A stretch of 64,000 nucleotides of DNA. Origin: Dethiobacter alkaliphilus (GTDB lineage Bacteria > Bacillota > Dethiobacteria > DTU022 > UBA8154). Below, piece by piece: positions 30,054-38,912 of the stretch (position 1 is the stretch's first letter; every line of letters starts with the position of its first letter). The notes below the pieces were generated by a model that did no database searches, was not told the DNA's origin, and saw only the letters and a list, made by a program, of their open reading frames with translations. The stretch spans positions 1 to 64,000 of the forward strand of contig JAENYV010000007.1 in NCBI GenBank assembly GCA_016841605.1. The letters are read 5' to 3'. The translations under genes and the position numbers were made by a program.

Positions 30054-30710
30054 TTGGCTAAAATAACTCTTTCCCACATAGAATTTTCCCTCTCTGAAAT
30101 GCGTTCCCGTTATAATCAAGCCCTGGGCCAAAAGGAAATGTTGGACAAACAACTGCAAGATAGCAAGACAGAATTAACTCAGACTGAAAAAGATATAGAG
30201 ATATGGCAGCAGGTCCAGGTCCTTTTCAGCAAAGCCTCTGAATTTGCCAGGGCTCAGCTCAAAGCCCGTATTGAGAAGACTGTTACGGCTGCTCTGCAGG
30301 CTGTATTCGAAGATGATAGCGAGTTTAGAGTCTATATCCGACAACTGGGCGGAGCTCCTGCAGCGGAATGGCAGCTGGTGAGTAGCAAAGGCGAATCCGG
30401 GACAAAAGTGGTCTCTGATACCGAAGACGGAGACGGCGGCGGCGCTTCCGATGTAGTGAGCCTCGCTTTGAGAGCGGCGCTGTTGGAACTTTCACGACCG
30501 AAACCGGAAGGACCTTTTATTCTTGACGAACCTGGAAAGATGATCGACAAAACAGCCCGGCCGAATACGGCTCGGTTTGTTAAGCAGTATGTCGCTCAAA
30601 CCGGGCGGCAAGGGATAATGATTACGCATCACGATGAACTTGAAGAGGTAGCAGATGTGGCTTATCGAGTGGTGCAGGTAGACGGTATAAGCGAGGCGAG
30701 CAGAGTATGA
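30054..30710 (+). CDS. SbcC/Rad50-like ATPase, C-terminal half
   Basis: A 218-residue complement of the gene at 27680. It begins with a coiled coil (MRSRYNQALGQKEMLDKQLQ), then the C-terminal ATPase lobe: signature-type motif GGGASDVVSLALRAAL, Walker B and D-loop PFILDEPGK, and the His-switch MITHHDE. It has no Walker A of its own. Together the two genes supply one full Rad50 ATPase. TTG 30054 follows AAAGGAGG. The ATGA overlap with the nuclease gene supports coupled expression. Confidence 0.85.
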   Translation: MAKITLSHIEFSLSEMRSRYNQALGQKEMLDKQLQDSKTELTQTEKDIEIWQQVQVLFSKASEFARAQLKARIEKTVTAALQAVFEDDSEFRVYIRQLGGAPAAEWQLVSSKGESGTKVVSDTEDGDGGGASDVVSLALRAALLELSRPKPEGPFILDEPGKMIDKTARPNTARFVKQYVAQTGRQGIMITHHDELEEVADVAYRVVQVDGISEASRV

Positions 30711-31780
30711 AGACTAATTTCATCATTTGCGGAGACTTGCATTACCGGGGCGCTAATCCCCGGGCGAGGCTGGATGACTATAAAACAGCACTCAATAAAA
30801 AACTTCACGAAGTTTTCAGTATTGCCGCCCGCTATAATGCAAAAGCAATAATTTGCCCAGGAGACATATTTGATAGTCCGTCGGTAGCTTTGGGGACAAT
30901 AGCAGAATTAGGACTGAACATTGCTTTAACGCTTAAAGCAAAAATACTGGGAAATTCTTTACAAGAAAGCCCATGTCCGATTTTAACCGTCCCGGGAAAC
31001 CATGACCTCTGGGGCCATAATCCGGCCAGCAAGCCAAGAACTCCATACGGATTTTTAGCAATGTTGGGATACGTATGGGACTTAACGGAGGAGCCGTTTG
31101 AGGCTGGAATAAATCCATATGCAGACATTATAATAACCGGCCACGGTTTTAATGTGGAAACAGATACTCCGTTAGGCAAAGAACAGTTCGATCCGGCTAC
31201 GCAGTTTGTGCAGTTGGAAGATAGTAACGACTTTCGCATTCATGTCGTCCATGCAAACCTTATGGACCATTCTCCCAGTTTCGATATGCGGCATACGTTA
31301 ATCAGCCAGGTAGAGACGACGGCAAATGTTATTGTCTCCGGGCATCTGCACACAGGCTTTGGTAACAGTTATATCTACCGCAGGGATGACGGGGTATTGT
31401 TCATTAACCCCGGAGCTCTGTGCCGGCTGAGCGCTCATCATGCAGAGATGGAAAGGACGGTCCAGGTGGCGCTAATTACAGTGCATGAAGGCAAAGAAAA
31501 CGGATGGGAATGTGAAGCTGAACTTATCCCGCTGAAAAGCGCTGCTCCCGGCCATGAAGTTTTGAGCCGTGCTCATCTGGAAGCTGAAGCCGAACGGGAA
31601 GAGCGGCTGGAAAAATTCTTGAACCTATTGACAAGTGAAGGTGAATCAAAGTTTCTTGAAGTCCGAGATATACTCGAAGATATTGCTGCCCGAGAAGAAT
31701 TGCCGCAAGAGGTTCAGCGGGAGGCATTAAGGCGAGTTGCAGTGGCCCGGGAAGCTCTTGAAGCGGGGGTACAGGGATGA
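30707..31780 (+). CDS. SbcD/Mre11-like nuclease
   Basis: A 357-residue metallophosphoesterase that should form the nuclease subunit with the split SbcC. Phosphodiesterase motifs are clear: CGDLHYRG, CPGDIFDSPS, VPGNHDLWG, ITGHGF and SGHLHTG. The C-terminal region is helical and acidic, a likely Rad50-binding segment. The complex would trim DNA ends or hairpins during phage replication. Confidence 0.9.
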   Translation: MKTNFIICGDLHYRGANPRARLDDYKTALNKKLHEVFSIAARYNAKAIICPGDIFDSPSVALGTIAELGLNIALTLKAKILGNSLQESPCPILTVPGNHDLWGHNPASKPRTPYGFLAMLGYVWDLTEEPFEAGINPYADIIITGHGFNVETDTPLGKEQFDPATQFVQLEDSNDFRIHVVHANLMDHSPSFDMRHTLISQVETTANVIVSGHLHTGFGNSYIYRRDDGVLFINPGALCRLSAHHAEMERTVQVALITVHEGKENGWECEAELIPLKSAAPGHEVLSRAHLEAEAEREERLEKFLNLLTSEGESKFLEVRDILEDIAAREELPQEVQREALRRVAVAREALEAGVQG

Positions 31781-31851
31781 AAGAGATAACCATTACTTTG
31801 ACGGAACAACATAAAAACCATGAAAGAAAGGAAGCGGATGGATGTCATTAA
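31777..31851 (+). CDS. Possible 24-residue leader peptide
   Basis: A very short frame, MKEITITLTEQHKNHERKEA..., overlaps the nuclease stop by ATGA and ends inside the next gene's start region. It could couple translation of the next gene. Too short to support strongly. Confidence 0.25.
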   Translation: MKEITITLTEQHKNHERKEADGCH

Positions 31852-32024
31852 AACCCGGAGACAATGTTAAAATGGTCAACTGCTACGAAGCAAAGCTTTC
31901 GAAGAATAAGGATAAAGTCTGGAAGGTTCGGTCGGAGCCCTGGAGCCTGTGCGGAACGGAGGTTGTGTTGCTCGAAGGAAAATCGGGCGGGTTTGCAACG
32001 TGTTACCTGGAGAAGGTGGGATAG
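31842..32024 (+). CDS. Small hypothetical protein
   Basis: A 60-residue protein, SLKPGDNVKMVNCYEAKLSK, with a later LCGTEVVLLEGKSGGFATCY. The pattern suggests a small beta-barrel (KOW/SH3-like), but this is not certain. AAAGGAAG lies upstream. Confidence 0.5.
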   Translation: MSLKPGDNVKMVNCYEAKLSKNKDKVWKVRSEPWSLCGTEVVLLEGKSGGFATCYLEKVG

Positions 32025-32027
32025 AAG

Positions 32028-32279
32028 ATGCCGACCGCCATTGATAAAGCCATGGAAATCGCTAAACAGAAAACCTGGCCATGCCCGAAAATGGACCCTG
32101 ACCGTGATAAGATTATCCGTTATAGCTGTCCGCACAGATGGGGCGTCGGAGAAGTGCCTGAATGGTGTAAAGACCGAAAAAAATTAAAAAAAACCTGCCG
32201 GGACTGTTGGGAGCAAGAGTATAAAGAAAAACACTTTGACCCGGCAAGCGAAAAAGAACCTGAAACAAAGGAAGTGTAA
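32028..32279 (+). CDS. Small Cys-rich protein
   Basis: An 83-residue protein with Cys residues at WPCPKMD, YSCPHRWG, EWCKDRKK and TCRDCWEQE, suggesting a zinc-binding fold. Tightly packed between neighbours, and three bases before the RecD2-like helicase start region. Function unknown. Confidence 0.55.
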   Translation: MPTAIDKAMEIAKQKTWPCPKMDPDRDKIIRYSCPHRWGVGEVPEWCKDRKKLKKTCRDCWEQEYKEKHFDPASEKEPETKEV

Positions 32280-32281
32280 AT

Positions 32282-34519
32282 ATGGCAACCTCAGCAACAA
32301 AGGCAAGACGCAAGAAGAAAACATCAAACAACCCCCCAGTCGAGCAAGTCACCGTCCGGGGGGTTGTCAATCGTCACATATTTTATAATGCGGAAAACGG
32401 GTATGTCGTGCTGTCTCTGACGATAATAAATGATACTCCATCCGCTGAAAATTACCTTGACGATAACATCATTACCGCCGTTGGCAATATGGCCACCGTC
32501 CGGGAAGGCGACGAATACAACTTTACCGGCCACTGGACTAATTCCCCTAAATACGGCCGGCAGTTTAAATTTTCTCAGTCTGAGCTCCTTCTCCCGTCCA
32601 GCAGCAAAGGCATGGCACGCTATCTCTCCCGTGTCACGTTCGGCGTCGGCCTTGCCAAAGCCGAACGCATTATTGAAGCTCTTGGCGACGATGCTCTGGA
32701 GAAAATCAAGCAGAATCCGTCCGTGCTGGACCATCCATCGCTTTCTTTCCTAACCGCACAGCAAAAAGAAGATATCGCCGCGGATCTCGCTCAGAATTCC
32801 GTCCAGGCAGAACTTGCCGGAATGATCGTCCGGGACGGAATCGGCATGGGTACTGTCGCTAAGATTATGGCTGAATACGGCGAAAACGCCGTTCGTATAG
32901 TCAAGGAGAATCCCTACATCCTGACCAGCCTTTACGGCATGGGCTTTGTTACCGCTGACGCTATCGCTCAGGGCGTCGGTATTGCTCCAAACAGTCCTTT
33001 CCGGGTGGAAGCAGCTATTGCTTATACGCTCAAAGAATCCGGGAATGAAGGACACGTCTATTTGAAGCCTTCCGACATTGTAGCCCGATTGATTCATCGC
33101 AAAGGGCTTCTTGAAGCTTCCGGCGTTGATATCCCTATGATCGCCCAGGCAAACAAAAAAAATATTGATGATGGCAAGTGCGTCCGGGAAGGTGACGCTA
33201 TTTACACCAAAGCGCTCTACTATGCGGAAAAGAATGTAGCTGCAGCAATAAGACGTCTGACCGAAAAAGAAAAATGTAAAATCGTAGGGCTTGATGAAAT
33301 GATTTCGCTTTTGGAACAAAAATACTCTATTGAATATGCACCGGAACAGCGCAAAGCTATTACTGCAGCGCTGGAGCATAGCATTTCTGTTATAACAGGA
33401 GGGCCCGGAACTGGCAAGTCAGAAATTACCAGGGCAATAGTGGAAATTTACCGCCAGAACAATATTAAAAATGAAATTTATCTCTGCGCGCCGACCGGCA
33501 GAGCGGCGAAACGATTAGGCGAGGCGACGGGCCACGAAGGCAAGACGATTCACCGGTTACTTGGATATCACCCGGAAGCAGGAGGTTTTGAATATAGGGA
33601 AGGAAACCCTTTGCCGGGGCCGGGATTGCTTATTGCTGACGAATTCTCCATGGCTGATATTGAACTTGCCGATTCTCTTCTTTCGGCTGCTGATAACCTA
33701 CAAGTTATCCTGGTCGGCGATGTTGACCAGCTGCCTTCGGTAGGTCCCGGAAGTGTTCTGCGGGATATTATAGCTTCCGGCCGTGTCTTGACAACAAGGC
33801 TTATGTTTAACTACCGCCAGGCGGGTGGTTCGAAAATCGCCGAGTTTGCCAATATGGTCTGCCAGGGGGGCGTGCCGGTCTTAAGGAATGAAGGAGACTT
33901 CGAGTTTGTAATGGTCGAGGATGGCGACCAGGGAGCGCAGGCTATACTGGCCCTGGTTAATGGTATCGTATCGGAAGGTTACGGGCCTCTGGACTGGCAA
34001 GTGCTTGCTCCGATGCGGCGAGGGACCTGCGGGGTAACAAAGCTTAACGAGGCTTTGCGGGAGATGGTTAATCCGAAGAGAGAGGGAGAGCCGACACTTG
34101 GATGGTATCGTGCCGGGGATAAAGTAATGGTAATAAAAAATCATTATGCCCTTGGAGTTTTTAACGGGGACCTTGGCATTGTAAAGGAAATTGGCCGGGG
34201 GAGTATGACTGTGGATTTCAGCAGCAAGGGAGAAAGCGATACGGTCATTTTCTCCGGAGAGGACTTAGATATTTTAACGTTGGCTTATGCGAGCACGATT
34301 CATAAGAGCCAAGGCAGTGAATTCCCTATTGTTATTATGCCGCTGGTGCAGAGTCATTATGTCATGTTGCAACGCAACCTTTTGTATACCGGCATAACCA
34401 GAGCTAAAAAGTGGCTGGTGCTGGTGGCCGAAGAGCGGAGCGTTAAGCATGCTGTGAAGAATGATGTCATAAAAACACGTTTTTCGATGTTGGTGGAAAG
34501 AATCCGGGGAGAGGTGTAA
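32282..34519 (+). CDS. RecD2-like DNA helicase
   Basis: A 745-residue helicase. The N-terminal region (about 20-110) is the OB-fold typical of RecD2 (VRGVVNRHIFYNAENGYVVL). Helix-hairpin-helix-like segments follow near residues 110-230. Walker A is TGGPGTGKSEITRA at about residue 373, with motif II ADEFSMADIELAD, VGDVDQLPSVGPG, and the C-terminal motif STIHKSQGSEFP. This SF1B enzyme unwinds 5'-3' and likely serves replication or recombination with the SbcCD genes. Confidence 0.92.
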   Translation: MATSATKARRKKKTSNNPPVEQVTVRGVVNRHIFYNAENGYVVLSLTIINDTPSAENYLDDNIITAVGNMATVREGDEYNFTGHWTNSPKYGRQFKFSQSELLLPSSSKGMARYLSRVTFGVGLAKAERIIEALGDDALEKIKQNPSVLDHPSLSFLTAQQKEDIAADLAQNSVQAELAGMIVRDGIGMGTVAKIMAEYGENAVRIVKENPYILTSLYGMGFVTADAIAQGVGIAPNSPFRVEAAIAYTLKESGNEGHVYLKPSDIVARLIHRKGLLEASGVDIPMIAQANKKNIDDGKCVREGDAIYTKALYYAEKNVAAAIRRLTEKEKCKIVGLDEMISLLEQKYSIEYAPEQRKAITAALEHSISVITGGPGTGKSEITRAIVEIYRQNNIKNEIYLCAPTGRAAKRLGEATGHEGKTIHRLLGYHPEAGGFEYREGNPLPGPGLLIADEFSMADIELADSLLSAADNLQVILVGDVDQLPSVGPGSVLRDIIASGRVLTTRLMFNYRQAGGSKIAEFANMVCQGGVPVLRNEGDFEFVMVEDGDQGAQAILALVNGIVSEGYGPLDWQVLAPMRRGTCGVTKLNEALREMVNPKREGEPTLGWYRAGDKVMVIKNHYALGVFNGDLGIVKEIGRGSMTVDFSSKGESDTVIFSGEDLDILTLAYASTIHKSQGSEFPIVIMPLVQSHYVMLQRNLLYTGITRAKKWLVLVAEERSVKHAVKNDVIKTRFSMLVERIRGEV

Positions 34520-34639
34520 CTATAGCGCCATAGCACTCCCAAGCGATGAGTAGCGGGCCTGGATGCTGAAAACAGCGGAAGGGTCCGTTTGAATTTGCGA
34601 AACTATGCCACCTATAAAACTGAAAGGAGCACCTCGCCA

Positions 34640-34810
34640 ATGAAAAATATCAATATGGAATTAAACGGTAACATTTTAACTATCACTGTAGACCTTTCTC
34701 AAAACCAAGGTCCCAGCAAGTCCGGCAAAACACAAATTATTGCCACTACTGCCGGAAATGTAACCATACCGGGATCCGATGCCAAAATCGGGCTGAATAT
34801 TTACCGTTAA
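34640..34810 (+). CDS. Small conserved phage protein
   Basis: A 56-residue protein: NGNILTITVDLSQNQGPSKSGKTQIIATTAG... It looks like a compact beta-strand protein of a kind common in phages. ATG 34640 follows GAAAGGAGC by eight bases; no other start fits that ribosome site. Its role is unknown. Confidence 0.6.
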   Translation: MKNINMELNGNILTITVDLSQNQGPSKSGKTQIIATTAGNVTIPGSDAKIGLNIYR

Positions 34811-34906
34811 GTTTTGTTAAGTTTTGGATTAACCAAGAAAGGAGAACAAGAAAGTAAAAAAAGGTAAAAGTTTTCAATTATTCAAGAAAGGAGAGCGAAA
34901 ACCTCA

Positions 34907-35212
34907 ATGAAAGAAATGTTTAGTTTTATCTTCATTATCATCATAGTAGTATTGCTTCTATTCGGCAGTTGGTTTGGATACTTGTATTTATTGCGGCCAG
35001 CGTTAGGTCTTAAACGTGAAGCTATTCAACATTCACAGCAGTATGTCGAATCAAAGCAAAGCATGTTGATGCAGTTAGCAAGCGAATACAATTCGACCGA
35101 TAACAGCGGGCAAAAGGTGGTATTGCTGGAAAGAATGAAGATGGAAGCGGAGCGTATTCCGTACGATCAGGTTCCGGAAAGCGTAAAGAAAATTCTAAGG
35201 AGTGAAGGATAA
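34907..35212 (+). CDS. Single-span membrane protein
   Basis: A 101-residue protein with one strong N-terminal membrane segment (FIFIIIIVVLLLFGSWFGYLYLL is the region from about residue 7 to 29) and a soluble helical tail. It ends one base before the next start. With the next lipoprotein it may form a surface pair. Function unknown. Confidence 0.65.
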   Translation: MKEMFSFIFIIIIVVLLLFGSWFGYLYLLRPALGLKREAIQHSQQYVESKQSMLMQLASEYNSTDNSGQKVVLLERMKMEAERIPYDQVPESVKKILRSEG

Positions 35213-35773
35213 ATGAAAAAGTTAATGATTATTGTATTGGCAGTTGCTTTGATGTTTTTGGTGGTTGGTTGCCTTGGAGAAAATCCTGAATCGGCAGATA
35301 GAGAGGTCGTCCAGGAACAGCAGGCGCATTACCAAAAAACTCAACCCCTTCCATATTACGAATATTCCATTCCCAGGGATATTTTTATCCAGATTAGCGA
35401 TGTCGTTGTTACAAAAGCTTATACCACATATACGGTTATTGAATCTATCACCGGAGAAACAAAATTTCACGGACCGTCTCTTGGATACGGCATCCCTGCA
35501 GACACGCAATTAACAAACCCTTTGCAGTTAGCTAGGGATTATAGTGGGGGTCCTGTTATTGAACAGGCAGAACCTAACGGGTTATTTTCGAGCGATAATA
35601 CAGACGGAACCTGGGTTCTGTTTGTCCAGCCGGACGGGAATGTCGTCCCCGTCTATACAGAGCATAAAGTGACTACTTATCCATTCCCGGTTGAGCAAGA
35701 CGAAAGTGGTTCATGGGTGAGGACGGAAGGAAGCGAAACAAACTTTGTTATTGATATTAACGAAACAAATTAA
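35213..35773 (+). CDS. Lipoprotein
   Basis: A 186-residue protein with a signal and lipobox (MKKLMIIVLAVALMFLVVGC). The mature part has beta-rich segments (ISDVVVTKAYTTYTVIESIT and VLFVQPDGNVVPVYTEHK). Second lipoprotein in the window after 9934. It follows the membrane protein immediately and may act at the cell surface during lysogeny; no domain is recognised. Confidence 0.7.
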   Translation: MKKLMIIVLAVALMFLVVGCLGENPESADREVVQEQQAHYQKTQPLPYYEYSIPRDIFIQISDVVVTKAYTTYTVIESITGETKFHGPSLGYGIPADTQLTNPLQLARDYSGGPVIEQAEPNGLFSSDNTDGTWVLFVQPDGNVVPVYTEHKVTTYPFPVEQDESGSWVRTEGSETNFVIDINETN

Positions 35774-35841
35774 ATTAACTCCAGTAATGAAATTTAGAAA
35801 TTAAACTTTTTCAAAATACAAAGAAAGGAGAGTGAAAACCC

Positions 35842-36234
35842 ATGCCGAACGACAACGAGCTTAACCTTTCGGAAATGGCGCAGGGTGCTTTTATGGAGCG
35901 GTTTCATATTGAACTTTACAAAGTCCTAGCCAACATCAAAGACCCTAACACCGACCCTAAAAAAGCGCGAAAAATTACCCTAACAGCCACATTAAAACCC
36001 AATGAAAAACGGGAATTAGCTACTTTTGAGGTTCAGTCCAAATCGGACCTTGCACCGGCTAAACCGCTCAGCACGATGATTCTTATTGACAAGGATGCGG
36101 ACGGCAAGGCAGTCGGCAAAGAACTGAAGTCCGGGCAGAAAGGACAGACGTTTGTAGATGCTGACGGCAAAGTTAAAGATGATACGGGCAAAGTGATCGA
36201 GATGAAGAACCAGAGCAAAACGACACGGGGATAG
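35842..36234 (+). CDS. Phage replication-terminator-like family protein
   Basis: A 130-residue protein matching a phage family annotated as replication terminator: GAFMERFHIELYKVLANI, then DPNTDPKKARKITLTATL and LAPAKPLSTMILIDKD. The C-terminal 35 residues are charged and repetitive (ADGKVKDDTGKV). The annotation of the family as a terminator is by name only; the biochemical role is unproven. AAAGGAGAGTG precedes ATG 35842. Confidence 0.65.
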   Translation: MPNDNELNLSEMAQGAFMERFHIELYKVLANIKDPNTDPKKARKITLTATLKPNEKRELATFEVQSKSDLAPAKPLSTMILIDKDADGKAVGKELKSGQKGQTFVDADGKVKDDTGKVIEMKNQSKTTRG

Positions 36235-36244
36235 GTGAATCAAA

Positions 36245-36432
36245 GTGCAAAAGGAACTGCTTGCCTATGCATATTGCAAAGACTGCGGCTACGAAACCGG
36301 CCGGATATTTTACAGCGATTTAATCTTGCAGCTTTCCAACGAAGGCGAGTATATCGTAAGCGACAAGGCCGGGGATATTACAGCAAATGTCCCAGGTGTG
36401 AAGGCGATAACTTATGTTTAGAGGTTGATTAA
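36245..36432 (+). pseudogene. Zinc-ribbon protein interrupted by a frameshift
   Basis: From GTG 36245 the frame encodes a first C-x2-C (AYCKDCGYETGR) and continues to residue 44, then stops at 36421 after losing the pattern. The frame one base back, from the GGGG run at about 36370-36373, encodes YYSKCPRCEGDNLCLEVD, the expected second C-x2-C, ending at 36432. One extra G would restore a complete zinc ribbon. This is either a real frameshift, a sequencing error, or programmed slippage on the G run. Confidence 0.6.
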
Positions 36433-36489
36433 CGAAGTTAGTTGTCAAAATCAAAAATCAAAAACTAAAAAACCGGAGGCAAGAAAAAA

Positions 36490-37203
36490 ATGCTTAGAGA
36501 GTTTATAGAGTATATTGTCGGCTTAGGCCAGGTAAAAACTTTGGAAGTTGACGGTCTCACTTATTCAACAAAAAACTTATATCTCATGAAAAGTCCCATA
36601 GTTAGCGCTTTAGAAGTTGACACTCTGTCCGGCTTGACAGATTATATCCTATCCGGTTTCGACTCTGAAGCTTTTGCCGGTAATATTGTCCATGTGGTTT
36701 CCTTCAACCGGGTTGACCTGCTTTCACAGATACTTAAAGACAGTCAGCGTGAAACATACATGATAGCTGAAGCCTTCGCTCCGCAGTTTAATTTCGGCCA
36801 GTGGTACGGTCTGGAAAGTTTCATCATTGCCATGCAGTCCTGCTTTGTGCAGAATGAAGATTCGGCAAAGATTCTAAAACTTGTCGGAAATATCGAAAAT
36901 AAGGGAATTAAGCGATTCGGTGATAACGGAATCACCCAGCAAGTTGAAGCTAAGACGGGCATTGCTACTATTGAAGACGTAGTAGTTCCGAACCCCGTTA
37001 TCCTCGCTCCCTTCCGGACGTTTGTTGAAGTTGAACAGCCGGAGAGTAAGTTTGTTTTCCGGATGCGGCAAGGACGTGATGAAAGCCCGGAGTGCGCTCT
37101 TTTTGAAGCTGACGGCGGGGCCTGGAAGCTGGAAGCAATGAACCGGATTAAGGTTTACCTGGAAGAAAAGCTTAAGGAGACGGATATTACGGTAATTAGT
37201 TAA
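36490..37203 (+). CDS. DUF2303-like phage protein
   Basis: A 237-residue protein with the pattern of phage DUF2303-type proteins: SALEVDTLSGLTDYI, VVSFNRVDLLSQ and FGQWYGLESFIIAMQSCF in order, and a C-terminal region (FRTFVEVEQPESKFVFRMRQ). These proteins sit in replication or recombination operons, but their function is not known. The ribosome site is ACCGGAGGC. Confidence 0.65.
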   Translation: MLREFIEYIVGLGQVKTLEVDGLTYSTKNLYLMKSPIVSALEVDTLSGLTDYILSGFDSEAFAGNIVHVVSFNRVDLLSQILKDSQRETYMIAEAFAPQFNFGQWYGLESFIIAMQSCFVQNEDSAKILKLVGNIENKGIKRFGDNGITQQVEAKTGIATIEDVVVPNPVILAPFRTFVEVEQPESKFVFRMRQGRDESPECALFEADGGAWKLEAMNRIKVYLEEKLKETDITVIS

Positions 37204-37322
37204 GAGGGTAAGGGTAGAAAAGAGTTAGTTAAAAAGTTAAGTTACTTTATAAAGGTTGCGGTAGGGGGCGGCTAACGAGGTCGCCCCCAAAAAATTAAAA
37301 AACGGAAAAGAGTGAATAGCTT

Positions 37323-37502
37323 ATGAATGCAATGAGAGCTTTATTTTTTATGAAGCAATATAGCAAATGCCCTAATTGCGGTAACGAAAAAGTAGCCGGT
37401 GGAGAAGGAACTATAAGCATTGAAGAAGATACTTTTGTTAGAATATGTAAATGTGGCTATCGCATCAAAATTACTGAGTTAGGATATACGAATCAGAATT
37501 AA
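37323..37502 (+). CDS. DUF3797-like zinc-ribbon protein
   Basis: A 59-residue protein with CPNCGNEKVAGGEGT and a second ligand pair CKCGYRIKI. This Cys pattern with GGEGT matches the small DUF3797 family of Firmicutes and their phages. It precedes the C5 methyltransferase by 17 bases. Confidence 0.65.
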   Translation: MNAMRALFFMKQYSKCPNCGNEKVAGGEGTISIEEDTFVRICKCGYRIKITELGYTNQN

Positions 37503-37519
37503 ATCTGAGGACAAACTCA

Positions 37520-38728
37520 ATGATTACTTTTGAAAATGAAATCATAGTGGATAACTTCGCCGGAGGCGGCGGAACTTCAACCGGTATAGAAATGGCGATA
37601 GGACGCCCGGTAGATGTGGCAATTAATCACGATCCCATAGCTATTGCCATGCATAAGGTCAACCATCCAGGAACATTTCACTACTGTGAAAATGTCTGGG
37701 ATGTTGACCCACGGGGAGCAGCGGCAGGTCGCCCAGTTGCTCTGGTATGGCTCTCTCCGGACTGCAAGCACTTCTCCAAAGCCAAAGGCGGCAAACCGGT
37801 CGAGAAAAGCATCCGGGGGCTTGCGTGGGTGGCCGTACGGTGGGCGGCAACGGTTAAGCCTCGGGTAATTATACTCGAAAATGTTGAGGAATTTTGCTTT
37901 CCTCCAGAGACTACAGTTCTTTCCAAACGGGGCGTAATACCCATCGGTGATGTTAAGGTTGGTGACGAAGTATGGACACATAACGCTCGATGGAAACCCG
38001 TGACGGCAAAAGAGTTTTATAACAAAATGAAAGGTCAGGGGCATTGCTGGTGCGTTAATTGGAATCAAGAAAAGCATAGATGGTATGCACGGTATGATCC
38101 CGCAGAATGTGCCCGTATGAAATGTAATAATGACGTCTGTGTTCTTACCGGCAAACCTATCGTTCAGAAAAAAGCTAATGTATTTTATGATTTGAAAGTA
38201 ACCCGTATCAGAAAAGACGGTTCCTTGTTTGACGGGGAAAAGGTTGTCAGTATTACTAAAGGGATAAAAGTTTTCCCGACAACAAATGTGCCTATTACAA
38301 TTTGTGAAGCGTATGTGAAGTTGAAACAGAAAGATTTACTACAAAGAATACGGCTAAATATGCACACAGAATTATTCTTCAACCCTGATACAGAAGTTGA
38401 AGTTTTGAATGTTCGGGCAGAACGCAGGGAAAGCCGTGATTTGCTTCAAGACCTGCGGGATATTCAGGAAGGAGTTGAAGTTGTTCACGCAAGCGACCTC
38501 CAAAAGCAAAAAAAGGAAGCCTACCGGGAGCGCAAGGCCAAACGTAAAGAGACCAAAGAGCGGAAAATCGAACGACAAAACATTGAAAGCTGGAAACGGA
38601 TGGCGCTTGAAGGCGTGAATAGAGACGGAGAGCCAGTCAGCGATGTCATGAAGGACTGGAGCAGGAAGCAATTAGAAAGGCGAGGAATTAACAAAAAAGA
38701 ACCGGTTCAATTGTCATTAATTAACTAA
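37520..38728 (+). CDS. C5-cytosine methyltransferase N-half joined to a truncated intein and an unrelated C-terminus
   Basis: A 402-residue chimera. Residues 1-125 are the N-terminal part of a DNA C5 methyltransferase: motif I DNFAGGGGTSTG, motif IV with catalytic Cys SPDCKHFSKAKGG, and motif VI LENVEEF. Residue 126 onward (CFPPETTVLSKRG, then VGDEVWTHNARWKPV) is an intein N-terminal splicing region, inserted where family members normally continue with TTWGP. No intein C-terminus, no HN/extein junction and no target-recognition domain follow. Instead there is a Cys-containing, then Lys/Arg-rich helical sequence. The enzyme is probably inactive unless completed in trans, and no partner is visible in this window. 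Confidence 0.8.
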   Translation: MITFENEIIVDNFAGGGGTSTGIEMAIGRPVDVAINHDPIAIAMHKVNHPGTFHYCENVWDVDPRGAAAGRPVALVWLSPDCKHFSKAKGGKPVEKSIRGLAWVAVRWAATVKPRVIILENVEEFCFPPETTVLSKRGVIPIGDVKVGDEVWTHNARWKPVTAKEFYNKMKGQGHCWCVNWNQEKHRWYARYDPAECARMKCNNDVCVLTGKPIVQKKANVFYDLKVTRIRKDGSLFDGEKVVSITKGIKVFPTTNVPITICEAYVKLKQKDLLQRIRLNMHTELFFNPDTEVEVLNVRAERRESRDLLQDLRDIQEGVEVVHASDLQKQKKEAYRERKAKRKETKERKIERQNIESWKRMALEGVNRDGEPVSDVMKDWSRKQLERRGINKKEPVQLSLIN

Positions 38729-38912
38729 CCGTAAATACTATTCCACGGGGGAGATAGAAACGGGGGACATATCTCTCTATCAACTGGTTAAGGTTGATAA
38801 TGTTCATGATAACCCGGAACTATTGGATTGAACATAGTGACTGCAGACATTTCATCGAGGTTATCGGAAATAGGTGGGAAATTATAGAAATTTTGGAAAG
38901 GAGTTTTGACTG

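Noticed and set aside
29849-30061. A 70-codon frame between the SbcC halves
   Set aside because: It lacks a ribosome site, has no recognisable pattern, and crosses three perfect hairpins. The RNA-structure reading explains the sequence better.
37263-37289. GGGGGCG/CGCCCCC hairpin as a terminator
   Set aside because: The stem is good but it is followed by A residues on the plus strand and C/T-poor DNA on the minus strand, so termination is not supported in either direction.
38729-38912. Remnant of an intein C-terminus or methyltransferase C-extein after the chimera
   Set aside because: All three forward frames were read. One gives about 30 residues without a start and no HN junction or TTWGP-like continuation is present.
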